Shown here one piece after another: positions 34,025 through 41,812 of a stretch of DNA of 64,000 nucleotides; the first letter of the stretch is position 1, and the number at the start of each line of letters is the position of its first letter. The notes beneath the pieces were generated by a model. The model searched no databases and had not been told where the DNA came from. It saw nothing but the letters and a program-made list of their open reading frames with translations. The stretch is taken from the NCBI RefSeq assembly GCF_001027285.1, contig NZ_CP011509.1, positions 12,176,501 to 12,240,500 of the forward strand, read 5' to 3'. The stretch comes from Archangium gephyra. GTDB taxonomy: Bacteria > Myxococcota > Myxococcia > Myxococcales > Myxococcaceae. A program made the position numbers and the translations under genes.

Positions 34025-34699
34025 CTACAATGGACGGGGAGCGCCGCCCGTCGCCGTCTGACTCGCCGCGACACGCCCCGAGGCCATCTTGCGCGCCCGC
34101 TTCTCCACCGCGCGCACCGTGTCCAGCACCGCGTCCTTCTGGCCGAACCCCGCCAGGAAGCCGGGGATGGAGCCGCCGGTCTCCACCGTGAAGCGGTAGA
34201 CGAAGTGCGCCTTGCCCTCGCCGCGCGGGGTGATGACCCAGCTGCCCTCGTTGCGGCGCAGCCGCACCACGCCCTTCTGTTCCGGCAGCGCCTGGTTGTC
34301 CGCGGCCCACGTCTGGCGGAACGTGCCCGTCCCATCCGCCTCCAGCAGCTGCTCGTCCACCACGCGCACCACGTAGTCCCGGTTGGAGATGACGGGCAGC
34401 TCCAGCTTCGTATACGTGACGCGCGTTCCCTCGGGCCCCGTCGACAGCACCCGCGACTCCGTCACATAGGGCATCCACTGCCGGAAGCTCTCATGGTCGC
34501 GGAGCACGGACTGGATGTCCTGGACACCGACATTCATCACGCCTTCCGCCCAGATCTCCCGGCACCCGGGCAGGTCCGCCCGCTTGCGCACCCGGATGGT
34601 CACCTCCCCGTCGGCGACCTGTTCCCAACCGTCCTCGGCACTCGCCCCCCCCGCCACCAACGCCACCACCAGCACCGCGAGCCCCGGCAGACCCCGCAT
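34025..34699 (-). CDS. exported START-domain (polyketide cyclase-like) protein
   Basis: 224 residues with signal peptide MRGLPGLAVLVVALVAGGASA-ED. The mature protein is a START/SRPBCC fold: GWEQVADGEVTIRVRKR, IQSVLRDHESFRQWMPYVTES, VISNRDYVVRVVDEQLL, GSWVITPRGEGKAHFVYRFTVETGG and a C-terminal helix around KDAVLDTVRAVEKRARK. The fold has a deep hydrophobic cavity for lipids or sterols. Periplasmic; a lipid carrier is likely, ligand unknown. Confidence 0.85.
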   Translation of the reverse strand: MRGLPGLAVLVVALVAGGASAEDGWEQVADGEVTIRVRKRADLPGCREIWAEGVMNVGVQDIQSVLRDHESFRQWMPYVTESRVLSTGPEGTRVTYTKLELPVISNRDYVVRVVDEQLLEADGTGTFRQTWAADNQALPEQKGVVRLRRNEGSWVITPRGEGKAHFVYRFTVETGGSIPGFLAGFGQKDAVLDTVRAVEKRARKMASGRVAASQTATGGAPRPL

Positions 34700-34812
34700 G
34701 TTCGACTCCCCTCACTTAGCGGCGGGTCCTGGCCAGCTCCCCGCCCTCCACCAACGCCCACACCGCCAGAAGTATCGACTTTTGGCACCGGCCAGGGCAC
34801 GAACGTAGGCAT

Positions 34813-36312
34813 ATGACCGGTCACCTGACAGCCCCCCCACCCGAGCGCGGGCTCTTCTGTAATCGCACCCTCAACATGAGGGCCATCAAAGCCATCGGCT
34901 ATGACATGGATTACACGCTCATCCATTACAAAGTGGAGGCGTGGGAACAAAGGGCCTACGAGCACATGCGCGATCGACTCGTCGCGCAAGGCTGGCCGGT
35001 GGGCCACCTCACGTTCGATCCGATGCTGGCCATGCGCGGCCTCATCATCGACACCGAGAAGGGCAACCTCCTCAAGGCCAACCGCTTCGGCTTCGTGAAG
35101 AAGGCGCTGCACGGCACCCGGCCCATGGACTTCGAGGCCCAGCGCAACGAGTACACCCGCACCATCATCGACCTGTCCGAGCGGCGCTGGGTTTTTCTCA
35201 ATACCTTGTTCTCACTTTCCGAGGCGTGTCTGTATTGCCAGGTGGTGGACCTGCTGGATGCCGGCAAGCTCCCCGGCCCCATGGGCTACACGGACGTCTA
35301 CGAGCACGTGCGCCGCAGCCTGGATGCCACGCACATGGAGGGCGCGCTCAAGGCGGAGATCATCGCCGACCCGGGCCGCTACGTGCTGGCCGAGCCGGAC
35401 ACGGCCCTGGCGCTGTTGGACCAGAAGAACGCGGGCAAGAAGCTGCTGCTCATCACCAACAGCGAGTGGGCCTACACGCTGCCGATGATGCACGCGGCGT
35501 TCGATCCCTTCCTCAAGGGGATGACGTGGCGCGAGCTGTTCGACGTGGTCATCGTCAGCGCGCGCAAGCCCGAGTTCTTCACCACGCGCTCCTCGCTCTT
35601 CGAGGTGGTGACGGCGCAGGGGCAGGAGGGGCTGCTGCGTCCGCACTCGGGGCCGCTCAAGCCGGGAGTGCCCTACTTCGGCGGCAGCGCCACCGAGGTG
35701 GAGCGCTCGCTGGGCATGAGCGGGGATGAAATCCTCTACGTGGGCGACCACATGTTCGGCGACGTGCACGTCACCAAGAACGTGCTGCGCTGGCGCACCG
35801 CGCTCGTCATCCGCGAGCTGGAGGATGAGATCCGCGCCATCAGCGCCTTCCGGGCCACCGAGGCGCGGCTGGCCGAGCGCATGGAGCACAAGGAGCGGCT
35901 GGAGGCCGAGGCCTGCCAGGTGCGGCTGGAGTTGCAGCGGCGGCGGCTCGGCTATGGCCCTCGCGAGCCCTCGCCCTCCGACGAGCAGCTGCACGCGCGC
36001 GCCGCCGAGCTGCGCCTGCAACTGGAGGCGCTCGACGCGGAGCTGGGCCCCATGGCGCGCGCCGCCAGCGAGCTGTCCAATCCCATCTGGGGCCTGCTGA
36101 CGCGGGCGGGCAACGACAAGAGCCACCTGGCGCGCCAGGTGGAGCGCTACGCGGACATCTATACGTCGCGGGTGAGCAACTTCCTCTTCGCCACGCCCTT
36201 CGTCTACCTGCGCAGCCCGCGCGGCAGCCTCCCGCATGATCCGACCACGCCGGGTGGCACGCCCGTCTTCCCCACCGCCACCACCGGCGGAGGCGACCCG
36301 GGCGCGCCCTGA
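34813..36312 (+). CDS. HAD-superfamily 5'-nucleotidase (cytosolic purine nucleotidase type)
   Basis: 499 residues. HAD motif I is YDMDYTLIHY with nucleophile Asp31 and Asp33; motif II LLLITNS; motif III/IV EILYVGDHMFGDVHVTK. This is the HAD-IG 5'-nucleotidase family (cN-II/NT5DC-like), which dephosphorylates IMP/GMP-type nucleotides; the insert with VFLNTLFSLSEACLYCQVVD is the typical cap. Residues about 345-440 form a charged coiled coil, and the end is a Gly/Thr/Pro-rich tail. Cytoplasmic. Probably in purine turnover. Confidence 0.88.
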   Translation: MTGHLTAPPPERGLFCNRTLNMRAIKAIGYDMDYTLIHYKVEAWEQRAYEHMRDRLVAQGWPVGHLTFDPMLAMRGLIIDTEKGNLLKANRFGFVKKALHGTRPMDFEAQRNEYTRTIIDLSERRWVFLNTLFSLSEACLYCQVVDLLDAGKLPGPMGYTDVYEHVRRSLDATHMEGALKAEIIADPGRYVLAEPDTALALLDQKNAGKKLLLITNSEWAYTLPMMHAAFDPFLKGMTWRELFDVVIVSARKPEFFTTRSSLFEVVTAQGQEGLLRPHSGPLKPGVPYFGGSATEVERSLGMSGDEILYVGDHMFGDVHVTKNVLRWRTALVIRELEDEIRAISAFRATEARLAERMEHKERLEAEACQVRLELQRRRLGYGPREPSPSDEQLHARAAELRLQLEALDAELGPMARAASELSNPIWGLLTRAGNDKSHLARQVERYADIYTSRVSNFLFATPFVYLRSPRGSLPHDPTTPGGTPVFPTATTGGGDPGAP

Positions 36313-36313
36313 G

Positions 36314-36769
36314 CTACTGCGTGCGCCGCCAGAGATCCTGCAGGTCCGGCGGCAGGTTGCTCTCCACGTCCTGGGCCTCGCCCTCCGAGATGTGCTCGCG
36401 CAGGCCCAGGAAGACGGCGCGCACGATGGTCTCCACCTCGGAGACGTCCTTGCGCAGATCCTCCGCCACCACCCGCAGGAAGTCGTCCCGCGTCCGGCCA
36501 TACTTCCGCGCCGGCTTCTGCCCATCCTCCTTGGGCAGGAACTCGAGCAGCTTGCGCGGCAGCTGCGCCTCCAGGTCCTTCGCTTCCTCCGGCTGGATGC
36601 GGTGCAGCAGCGCGTTGATGACCGACACCGCCGCACACTCAACCACCCCCGCCTCCAACTTCCCTACCTCGGCCAGGTGCTTGATGAAGGCGGCGTAGCT
36701 GCGGCCGAGGTGGGATTCGTGGCGTTTCTCACTGCGGCTCATGGGTCCGCCGGTGGGCGTGTCGGCCAT
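36314..36769 (-). CDS. DUF2267 domain protein
   Basis: 151 residues, ATG preceded by CCAGAGGAGAGCGAC. HLGRSYAAFIKHLAEVG leads into the DUF2267 fold: AAVSVINALLHRIQPEEAKDLEAQLPRKL and FLRVVAEDLRKDVSEVETIVRAVFLGLREHIS (in parts), two copies of the helical DUF2267 repeat. The DUF2267 family is linked to stress responses, but its biochemistry is unknown. Convergent with the nucleotidase gene (1 base between stops). Confidence 0.85.
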   Translation of the reverse strand: MADTPTGGPMSRSEKRHESHLGRSYAAFIKHLAEVGKLEAGVVECAAVSVINALLHRIQPEEAKDLEAQLPRKLLEFLPKEDGQKPARKYGRTRDDFLRVVAEDLRKDVSEVETIVRAVFLGLREHISEGEAQDVESNLPPDLQDLWRRTQ

Positions 36770-36956
36770 GTCGCTCTCCTCTGGAGTGTCGTTTCCTGGA
36801 AGGTGGGCACGGGCGGGGGGCTAGCGGGAGCGGGCGATCAGGAAGAAGCTGCTGGGGACGCGAGCAGAGGGGACGGGCTGGCTCGGGGAAGGCGGGGAGG
36901 CAGGGGAGCAGCCGGGCGACCTGGCCGATCAGCAGGGCGTGTCAGACTCCCCTAGT

Positions 36957-37478
36957 ATGAGTAGAGCCGTGAGCCACTCGACCACCAACGGCGCGTTTCG
37001 AGTCCTTGAGCAGGGCAACCTTCTCGACGGGGCGGACCTGATGCCTGTCCAGAGCGGAAGCGAGCGAAAGAAGCGAGCTCGCAAGTCGGGGCAACCGCCC
37101 AAGAAGCTGGGCTTCGTCGCGGCGTTGGCGCTGGTGGTGGAGCGTGGGCGGAAGCTGGCGAAGGAAGTGGGCAAGACGGCGCTGTCGCGCTGCCCCCGCT
37201 GCGGCCACGTGGGCCCCACCGAGCAGGACTTCGGCACGCGCATCATCCGGGGCGAGCGCCGGCCGCAGTCCTGGTGCCGCAGCTGCCGCAAGGTGCACCT
37301 GCCGCCCCTCAAGTCCGTGCCCAACCGCTCGAGCCGCGCCGTGAAGGCCACCCTGGTGGAGACGGCCAACGAGAAGCCCGCGAAGGCCCGGCGCTCCGCC
37401 GCCCCCGCCTCCGCGCCCCGCGACGGCCTGCTCTTCTCCGTCGATGAGCTCTCCCGCGGCAAGCGCCGCTCCTCCTGA
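36957..37478 (+). CDS. zinc-ribbon protein with basic tails
   Basis: 173 residues. The start is uncertain (ATG 36957 without a good ribosome site; Met 37041 is an alternative). SGSERKKRARKSGQPPKKLGF is a basic segment, then AALALVVERGRKLAKEVG and a C4 ribbon: CPRCGHVGPTEQDFGTRIIR and SWCRSCRKVHLPP (C-x2-C twice). The C-terminal third is Lys/Arg/Ala-rich. Likely nucleic-acid binding. First of a run of small basic protein genes (36957-39547). Confidence 0.7.
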   Translation: MSRAVSHSTTNGAFRVLEQGNLLDGADLMPVQSGSERKKRARKSGQPPKKLGFVAALALVVERGRKLAKEVGKTALSRCPRCGHVGPTEQDFGTRIIRGERRPQSWCRSCRKVHLPPLKSVPNRSSRAVKATLVETANEKPAKARRSAAPASAPRDGLLFSVDELSRGKRRSS

Positions 37479-37540
37479 GCGTCCCTCCCGAGTACGAGCG
37501 GCCGATCAGCGCCCCGAGCCGCCCCCCGCTGAGATGACGG

Positions 37541-37569
37541 TGCCGTCCGCCGGGCCCATTCCTCACCTT
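37541..37569 (+). promoter_or_regulatory. recurrent promoter-like element upstream of 37589 gene
   Basis: TGCCGT, 17 bases, CACCTT (37564-37569), 19 bases before the ATG. Confidence 0.38.
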
Positions 37570-37588
37570 GCAGAGGAGGGAGAGCACC

Positions 37589-37855
37589 ATGGCGGTTCGA
37601 TCGGACTCGGTCGGCATCAAGAACCGGCGCCATGCGGCGACGTACGCCGTGCAACATGGCCCCCAGTCGAGCAAGGGCAGACCCACCCCCTTCCGGGATG
37701 AGCTCCCGCTGCTGCGGCGCGAGCGGCTGATGGCCCGGGCGCGCCTGGGACCGGCCGCGGAGCCCCACCTGCCGAAGATTCCCCACGGCGAGGTGCCCGT
37801 GCGCGGGCGCAAGAAGCCCCCCAGCCAGATGCACATCAAGCGCAGCGGCGGGTGA
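37589..37855 (+). CDS. small highly basic protein (GIKN-box family)
   Basis: 88 residues after GAGGAGGGAGAGCACC. N-terminus MAVRSDSVGIKNRRHAATY shares M-A-V-R-x4-G-I-K-N-x-R with the protein at 38665, and later R-D-x4-L-R-R. The end VRGRKKPPSQMHIKRSGG matches QGRKKAPSEMDIIHTGG of the protein at 39044. Very high Arg/Lys/Pro; no membrane segment or signal. Probably disordered and nucleic-acid or polyanion binding. No family name known to me. Confidence 0.72.
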   Translation: MAVRSDSVGIKNRRHAATYAVQHGPQSSKGRPTPFRDELPLLRRERLMARARLGPAAEPHLPKIPHGEVPVRGRKKPPSQMHIKRSGG

Positions 37856-37907
37856 GCGGCGCAACAAATCGGAGACGCGCGCGATTCGCGGACTATGCTG
37901 GGCGCGA

Positions 37908-38576
37908 ATGAGCGACTCGCTGTTCTCCTCGGAGTTCGAACCGGCCGACACGCGCTACCTGTGGCGGCTGTGGTTCGCGGACCTTCTGGACCTGGCCACC
38001 TCCGCGTTGCTGGGCTGGGGGGCGCTGCGGGCGCTGGACGTGGACCGCACGCCGCGCGCGCTCGTGGTGGCCGGGGTGGGGGTGTGGCTCGTCATGTCCC
38101 TGGCGGGTGGACTGAGCGGGTGGACGCTGTGGCGGGGCGTGATGGGCCTGCGGCTGGTGACGGATGGGAGCGCGCCGGGCCCGGGGCGTGGCCTCGTGCG
38201 GGCCGGGCTCGCCCTGGTGGACCTGGCCATCTCCCCCTTCCTGCAGCGGCGCTACGGCGATCGCCTCCAGAAGGTGCAGCCGGAGGCCGTGCCCGCCTTC
38301 AGCAAGAAGTGGCAGCGCGGCCTGGGCTGGCAGGGCTTCTGGCTGGTGCTGGTGTTCGCCTCGGTGTGGTTCGGGGTGATGCCCACCCGGCGCGAGGCGC
38401 TCGGCTACCTGAGGAAGCTGGATGGGTGGCGCTGCTGCCACGCGAAGACGCCGCCCTCGCCCTTCAAGTGCTCCAGCTCGGTGTCGCGCGCGCTGAGCGA
38501 GGCGGAGGATGGGGACGCGCAGGCCCTGGCCATCGTGAAGGACTGCCCGCGGGCCGCTGCTGAGATGGAGCGCTGA
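37908..38576 (+). CDS. RDD-like membrane protein
   Basis: 222 residues. RYLWRLWFADLLDLATSALLGW starts the RDD domain (Arg then Asp-Asp-like pairs), followed by segments VVAGVGVWLVMSLAGGLSG, TLWRGVMGLRLVTD and GFWLVLVFASVWFGVMP, i.e. four membrane helices. A Cys-containing tail (WRCCHAKTPPSPFKCSS) follows. RDD proteins are thought to transport or regulate ions or small solutes; role unproven. Confidence 0.75.
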   Translation: MSDSLFSSEFEPADTRYLWRLWFADLLDLATSALLGWGALRALDVDRTPRALVVAGVGVWLVMSLAGGLSGWTLWRGVMGLRLVTDGSAPGPGRGLVRAGLALVDLAISPFLQRRYGDRLQKVQPEAVPAFSKKWQRGLGWQGFWLVLVFASVWFGVMPTRREALGYLRKLDGWRCCHAKTPPSPFKCSSSVSRALSEAEDGDAQALAIVKDCPRAAAEMER

Positions 38577-38616
38577 GCCAGCGGGCGCCCGTCATACGGG
38601 TGAGCCGGCGGGGGGA

Positions 38617-38645
38617 TGGAAAACCAGCCCGGGCGTCCTTACCTC
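38617..38645 (+). promoter_or_regulatory. recurrent promoter-like element upstream of 38665 gene
   Basis: TGGAAA, 17 bases, TACCTC (38640-38645), 19 bases before the ATG. Confidence 0.4.
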
Positions 38646-38664
38646 CGATGCAGGAGGCCACTCT

Positions 38665-38943
38665 ATGGCAGTCAGGACGCGGGTAGCAGGCATCAAGAAC
38701 AAGAGGCGGGTGACGAGCGTCGATGAGTCGTTGCCCAACCGGCAGGCCCCAGGGGTCAGCAAGGGCAAGAAGACCGTGCCACGCGACCAGGCCGCGGCCC
38801 TTCGCCGGCAGAAGCTGCTGCGCAAGGCCACCCCCGGCCCGGCCATGACGGAGCCAGTGGGGCACGGACCCGCCACCACCGAAGTGCGGCCCGGCAAGAG
38901 GACCGTCACCCGGCGCAAGACGAAGCGCGGGAACGCCCTGTAG
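38665..38943 (+). CDS. small highly basic protein (GIKN-box family)
   Basis: 92 residues after ATGCAGGAGGCCACTCT. MAVRTRVAGIKNKRRVTSV parallels the 37589 protein, as do VSKGKKTVPRDQAAALRRQKLLRK (in parts: KG, RD, LRR) and GPAMTEPVGHGP. Ends GKRTVTRRKTKRGNAL. Lys+Arg are roughly a quarter of residues. Paralogue of 37589; cytoplasmic and probably disordered. Role unknown. Confidence 0.72.
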   Translation: MAVRTRVAGIKNKRRVTSVDESLPNRQAPGVSKGKKTVPRDQAAALRRQKLLRKATPGPAMTEPVGHGPATTEVRPGKRTVTRRKTKRGNAL

Positions 38944-38996
38944 CGCTCTCGCATCCACCGACAACCCAGACACCCGAGCGATGGACCGGCCACCCC

Positions 38997-39025
38997 TGGT
39001 CATTCCGGCCGGCCATCCCTACCTC
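38997..39025 (+). promoter_or_regulatory. recurrent promoter-like element upstream of 39044 gene
   Basis: TGGTCA, 17 bases, TACCTC (39020-39025), 18 bases before the ATG. Confidence 0.4.
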
Positions 39026-39043
39026 CATGTGGGGGGAGAACCC

Positions 39044-39547
39044 ATGCCAGAGAAGACCCAGCAGTCACGTGCCAAACGCGCCAAGGCCAAGGGCACCACC
39101 CTGACGGTGAAGGCCACGGACATTGGTGACGTCCCCGCCGGCAAGAGCGCCCACGCCCTCAAGAAGAGCGGTGGCATCGTCGGCCGCGCGAAGACGACCG
39201 AGCGCTCCGTCAGCCGGCGCCGCCCGCCCGGCGAGGGCAAGACGGCCCAGAGCCTCAAGCTGCCCCTGCCCGAGACGGGCAGCACCACCTCGCGCCGCAA
39301 GACGATTCCGGACGAGGCCGCCGCCCAGTACCGCCACGGGCCACACCGCAAGACGGTCGCCACCGAGTCCGCCGCCGCCTACCGCCGCGAGGAGCGTCCG
39401 AAGAATCCCCGCAACGAGGCCAAGCAGCGCCAGGAGACGCGCGCCAAGCGGGGCTCGCCCGTGCAGGGCCGCAAGAAGGCCCCCAGCGAGATGGACATCA
39501 TCCACACCGGCGGTCCGCGCAAGCGCACGCCCCTCCACGGCGGCTGA
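39044..39547 (+). CDS. small highly basic protein (related tail motif)
   Basis: 167 residues; Met 39044 chosen after GTGGGGGGAGAACCC. MPEKTQQSRAKRAKAKGTT, then repeats of S-A-x-A-[LY]-[KR]-type segments (GKSAHALKKSGG, DEAAAQYRHGPHRKTVA, ESAAAYRREERPK). The end VQGRKKAPSEMDIIHTGG matches 37589 at GRKKxPSxMxIxxxGG. Rich in Lys/Arg; probably disordered. The last 50 bases overlap the convergent protease gene (39498-39547). Confidence 0.72.
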   Translation: MPEKTQQSRAKRAKAKGTTLTVKATDIGDVPAGKSAHALKKSGGIVGRAKTTERSVSRRRPPGEGKTAQSLKLPLPETGSTTSRRKTIPDEAAAQYRHGPHRKTVATESAAAYRREERPKNPRNEAKQRQETRAKRGSPVQGRKKAPSEMDIIHTGGPRKRTPLHGG

Positions 39548-40742
39548 GCGCCCCGGCCCCTCCTGACGGGCCTCCCCGGCGCGAGCGCGTGGCGAGCAGC
39601 AGCCACGCGCCCAGCCCCCACACCCAGGGGCTCGCGCCCGGCGCTCCCGTGCAACCGCTCGCCTCCTCGGGGAGCGGTGCCGGGGTACACGGAGTGAAGC
39701 AGCGGCACGCGTCCTCGCCCTCGGGCTCCAGGCGCGCGCAGACGCTGCCCGCTCCACATTGCGCGTCCTCGGCACAGACGGCGCCGTAGTTCCCCTCCTG
39801 CAACGCGGGCTGGAGGCAGCGGGCCGCGCCGCCCTCCGCCACGCTCTCGCACGCGAGCCCCGCGGGGCACTGCGCGGCGCTCGTGCAGGGGGCGGCGCAG
39901 AGGGACTCGAGCGGCAGCACCGGGCCTCGCGGCTCCAGCTGCCCGGCGAGGAAGGGCTGGATGAAGTCCTCGAGCAGCGCGTCCACCCGGACGTTGAAGG
40001 CCTCCTCGCGACAGGCCACGTCGCCGCTCGCGGTGACGCCCACGAGGAGCTCGCGCCCGTCCGCTCCGCGCACCAGCACCGGCCCCCCGCTGTCCCCCAC
40101 GCAGCTCATGGACGGCGCGGGCCCCGCCCGGAAGCCGCCCGCCTCCACCGCTGTCAGCACCAGTGTTCCCTGGCGGCGCTGGCCCGCGAGGGCGCTCGCG
40201 TCCTTCGTGTCGCCAAAGCCCACCACCCGCGCGGACTGGCCCGGCTCCAGCGGAGCCTTCCCGGGCGGGGGAAGTGGCAGCGGGGATTGATTCACGGGCT
40301 TCGCCAGGCGCAGCAGCGCCGCGTCGTTGGCGTGGCTCGTCCGCTCGTAGCCCGGGTGCCGCACCGCCTGGGCGACCCGGACGAAGCGGCCCTCCGGCTC
40401 GGGCTCCGGCAACAGCTTCGTCCCGAGGAAGATCTCGTAAGCGCCGTCCGTCCCGAAGATCTCCAGGCAGTGCGCCGCCGTCAGCACCACGTCCGGGGAG
40501 ATCAGCGCCCCCGTGCACAGCAGCGTGAGCGGCTCTCCCGTGCAGCGCGCCCGCCTCGCCAACAGCGCCACCACCGCCGCGTCCTCCGGGGCCCCGGTTC
40601 CCGAGACCACGGCGTCCGCCCGCTCCGTGCGGGGGCTCGGCGTGGGCGGCGTCGGGGCACAGGCACCGAGCAGCCACAGCACGAGGAACAGGGAGACGCG
40701 GGTCTTGCGCGGACCCTCAGGGTGATCGCAACCCGGGTTCAT
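39498..40742 (-). CDS. trypsin-like serine protease lipoprotein with MYXO-CTERM-like end
   Basis: 414 residues. N-terminal RKTRVSLFLVLWLLGAC has a lipobox (LGAC). S1 catalytic triad is intact: VVLTAAHCLEIF (His), TSHANDAALLRL (Asp) and MSCVGDSGGPVLV (Ser), with a disulphide-rich C-terminal part carrying C-x-x-A-x-C-P-x-G modules (CTSAAQCPAGLACES, CAEDAQCGAGSVCAR). Near the end, SGCTGAPGASPWVWGLGAWLLLATRSRR resembles MYXO-CTERM (Cys, helix, Arg), but about 22 extra residues follow and overlap the convergent basic-protein gene. The start codon lies just 3 bases from a REP-like repeat (40745-40782), so the true start needs checking. Confidence 0.8.
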   Translation of the reverse strand: MNPGCDHPEGPRKTRVSLFLVLWLLGACAPTPPTPSPRTERADAVVSGTGAPEDAAVVALLARRARCTGEPLTLLCTGALISPDVVLTAAHCLEIFGTDGAYEIFLGTKLLPEPEPEGRFVRVAQAVRHPGYERTSHANDAALLRLAKPVNQSPLPLPPPGKAPLEPGQSARVVGFGDTKDASALAGQRRQGTLVLTAVEAGGFRAGPAPSMSCVGDSGGPVLVRGADGRELLVGVTASGDVACREEAFNVRVDALLEDFIQPFLAGQLEPRGPVLPLESLCAAPCTSAAQCPAGLACESVAEGGAARCLQPALQEGNYGAVCAEDAQCGAGSVCARLEPEGEDACRCFTPCTPAPLPEEASGCTGAPGASPWVWGLGAWLLLATRSRRGGPSGGAGALSRRGGACACADRRCG

Positions 40743-40744
40743 CC

Positions 40745-40782
40745 GATACCCTCACCCCGTCCCTCTCCCGGAGGGAGAGGGG
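40745..40782. repeat. dispersed palindromic (REP-like) repeat, copy 2
   Basis: Identical over 38 bases to 886-923. On the minus strand its GGGGTGAGGGTATC end lies immediately before the protease ATG (40740-40742) and could serve as its ribosome-binding sequence. Homology continues into the protease coding sequence as GCAACCCGGG (40728-40737). Confidence 0.85.
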
Positions 40783-40820
40783 AAGTGTGCGGAACAGGTG
40801 CTCTCGGCCTCACGCGACGC

Positions 40821-41384
40821 TTACCGCGTCGCACGCTCCTGGCTCGCCTGCCCCGCCAGTGCCGCCGTCTGCTCGTGCAGCTTCTCCAGCCTCGCCCGGT
40901 GACGCGACAGCTGGATCCCCAGCCGCTTCGCCTCCTCCTTGTCACCCTTCGCCTCCGCCACCGCCCGCTCCGCCTCCAGCCGCTCCACGTCCCGCGTCAG
41001 CAGCTCCGTGATGCGCACCAGCTTCCCGTGCTTCCACTCCGCCGTCTGCGGCTTCTCCGGCTCGATGGGCTCGTTCTGCTGCGGCGGCGCGTTCTCCACC
41101 TCCGGCTCCGGCACCTCGTCCCCGGGACCGGGCGGCACCACCGTCGCCCCACGCCCCTCCGACGTCACCACCGCGTCCGGCCCGGACTTCACGGGCGCGG
41201 CCGGCTGCGCGCGCATGACGGCCGGAGTGGACGCGGACGGGGAGCCCGGAGACACCGTCGTGGCCGGCGGCGTCCCGGCGGGAGCTCCGGCCACCGGCCC
41301 GCTCAACAGGAAGTGCAACACCAGCGCGGCCCCCAACAGCAGGGCCGCACCGAGCGGGAGAAGGAAACGGGACTGGTTGTTCAT
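40821..41384 (-). CDS. hypothetical single-pass membrane protein with coiled-coil tail
   Basis: 187 residues; Met 41384 follows GGAGGAGCG. Uncleaved signal anchor FLLPLGAALLLGAALVLHFLL (about residues 7-27), then a Pro/Ala/Thr/Ser-rich spacer to about 120, then a charged helix VRITELLTRDVERLEAERAV...EEAKRLGIQLSRHRARLEKLHEQ (in parts) likely to be a coiled coil. Family unknown; probably periplasmic. Clusters with 41426 and 41812 genes on the same strand. Confidence 0.68.
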   Translation of the reverse strand: MNNQSRFLLPLGAALLLGAALVLHFLLSGPVAGAPAGTPPATTVSPGSPSASTPAVMRAQPAAPVKSGPDAVVTSEGRGATVVPPGPGDEVPEPEVENAPPQQNEPIEPEKPQTAEWKHGKLVRITELLTRDVERLEAERAVAEAKGDKEEAKRLGIQLSRHRARLEKLHEQTAALAGQASQERATR

Positions 41385-41425
41385 CGCTCCTCCATTGTCG
41401 CCCAAAAGCGCCCGGCGCGCCGCCC

Positions 41426-41812
41426 CTACAGGCGCAGCTTCCAGCCCTCCGGGTGCTGCTCCACGCGCAGCAACATGGGCTGCTCGCGCACCTTCCCGTC
41501 CCGCGCCACCCGCGCGCGCACCACCACCGCGCTCGAGTCCCGCCCGTCCACCTTGGCGTCCAGCACCTCCACCAGGGAGACGCCGTGCTCGTTCAGCTCC
41601 TCCACGGTCGCCTGGCAGGTGACGCCCTCCCCTCCGGTCAGCAAGGGAGCGAGCACCCCACAGTCGCCCGAGGGCAGCGCCTCGAAGAAGCGCTGCACCG
41701 TGGCCCGCGCGGCCTCGGTCTTCCGGGACTCCGAGTTACAGCCGAGGGCGGCCACCAGGCCCAGCCACAGCGCGGCGCGCGGCACCGCCCTCCTGTTCAG
41801 CCAGCGCATCAT
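41426..41812 (-). CDS. hypothetical lipoprotein
   Basis: 128 residues. Its ATG (41810-41812) overlaps the upstream stop as ATGA, so it is translationally coupled. Signal ends GLVAALGC (Cys about 25). The mature part has ARATVQRFFEALPSGDCGVLAPLL and DAKVDGRDSSAVVVRARVAR, a pattern like small SnoaL/NTF2-type or DUF4878 folds used for ligand binding. No catalytic residue found. Confidence 0.68.
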   Translation of the reverse strand: MMRWLNRRAVPRAALWLGLVAALGCNSESRKTEAARATVQRFFEALPSGDCGVLAPLLTGGEGVTCQATVEELNEHGVSLVEVLDAKVDGRDSSAVVVRARVARDGKVREQPMLLRVEQHPEGWKLRL

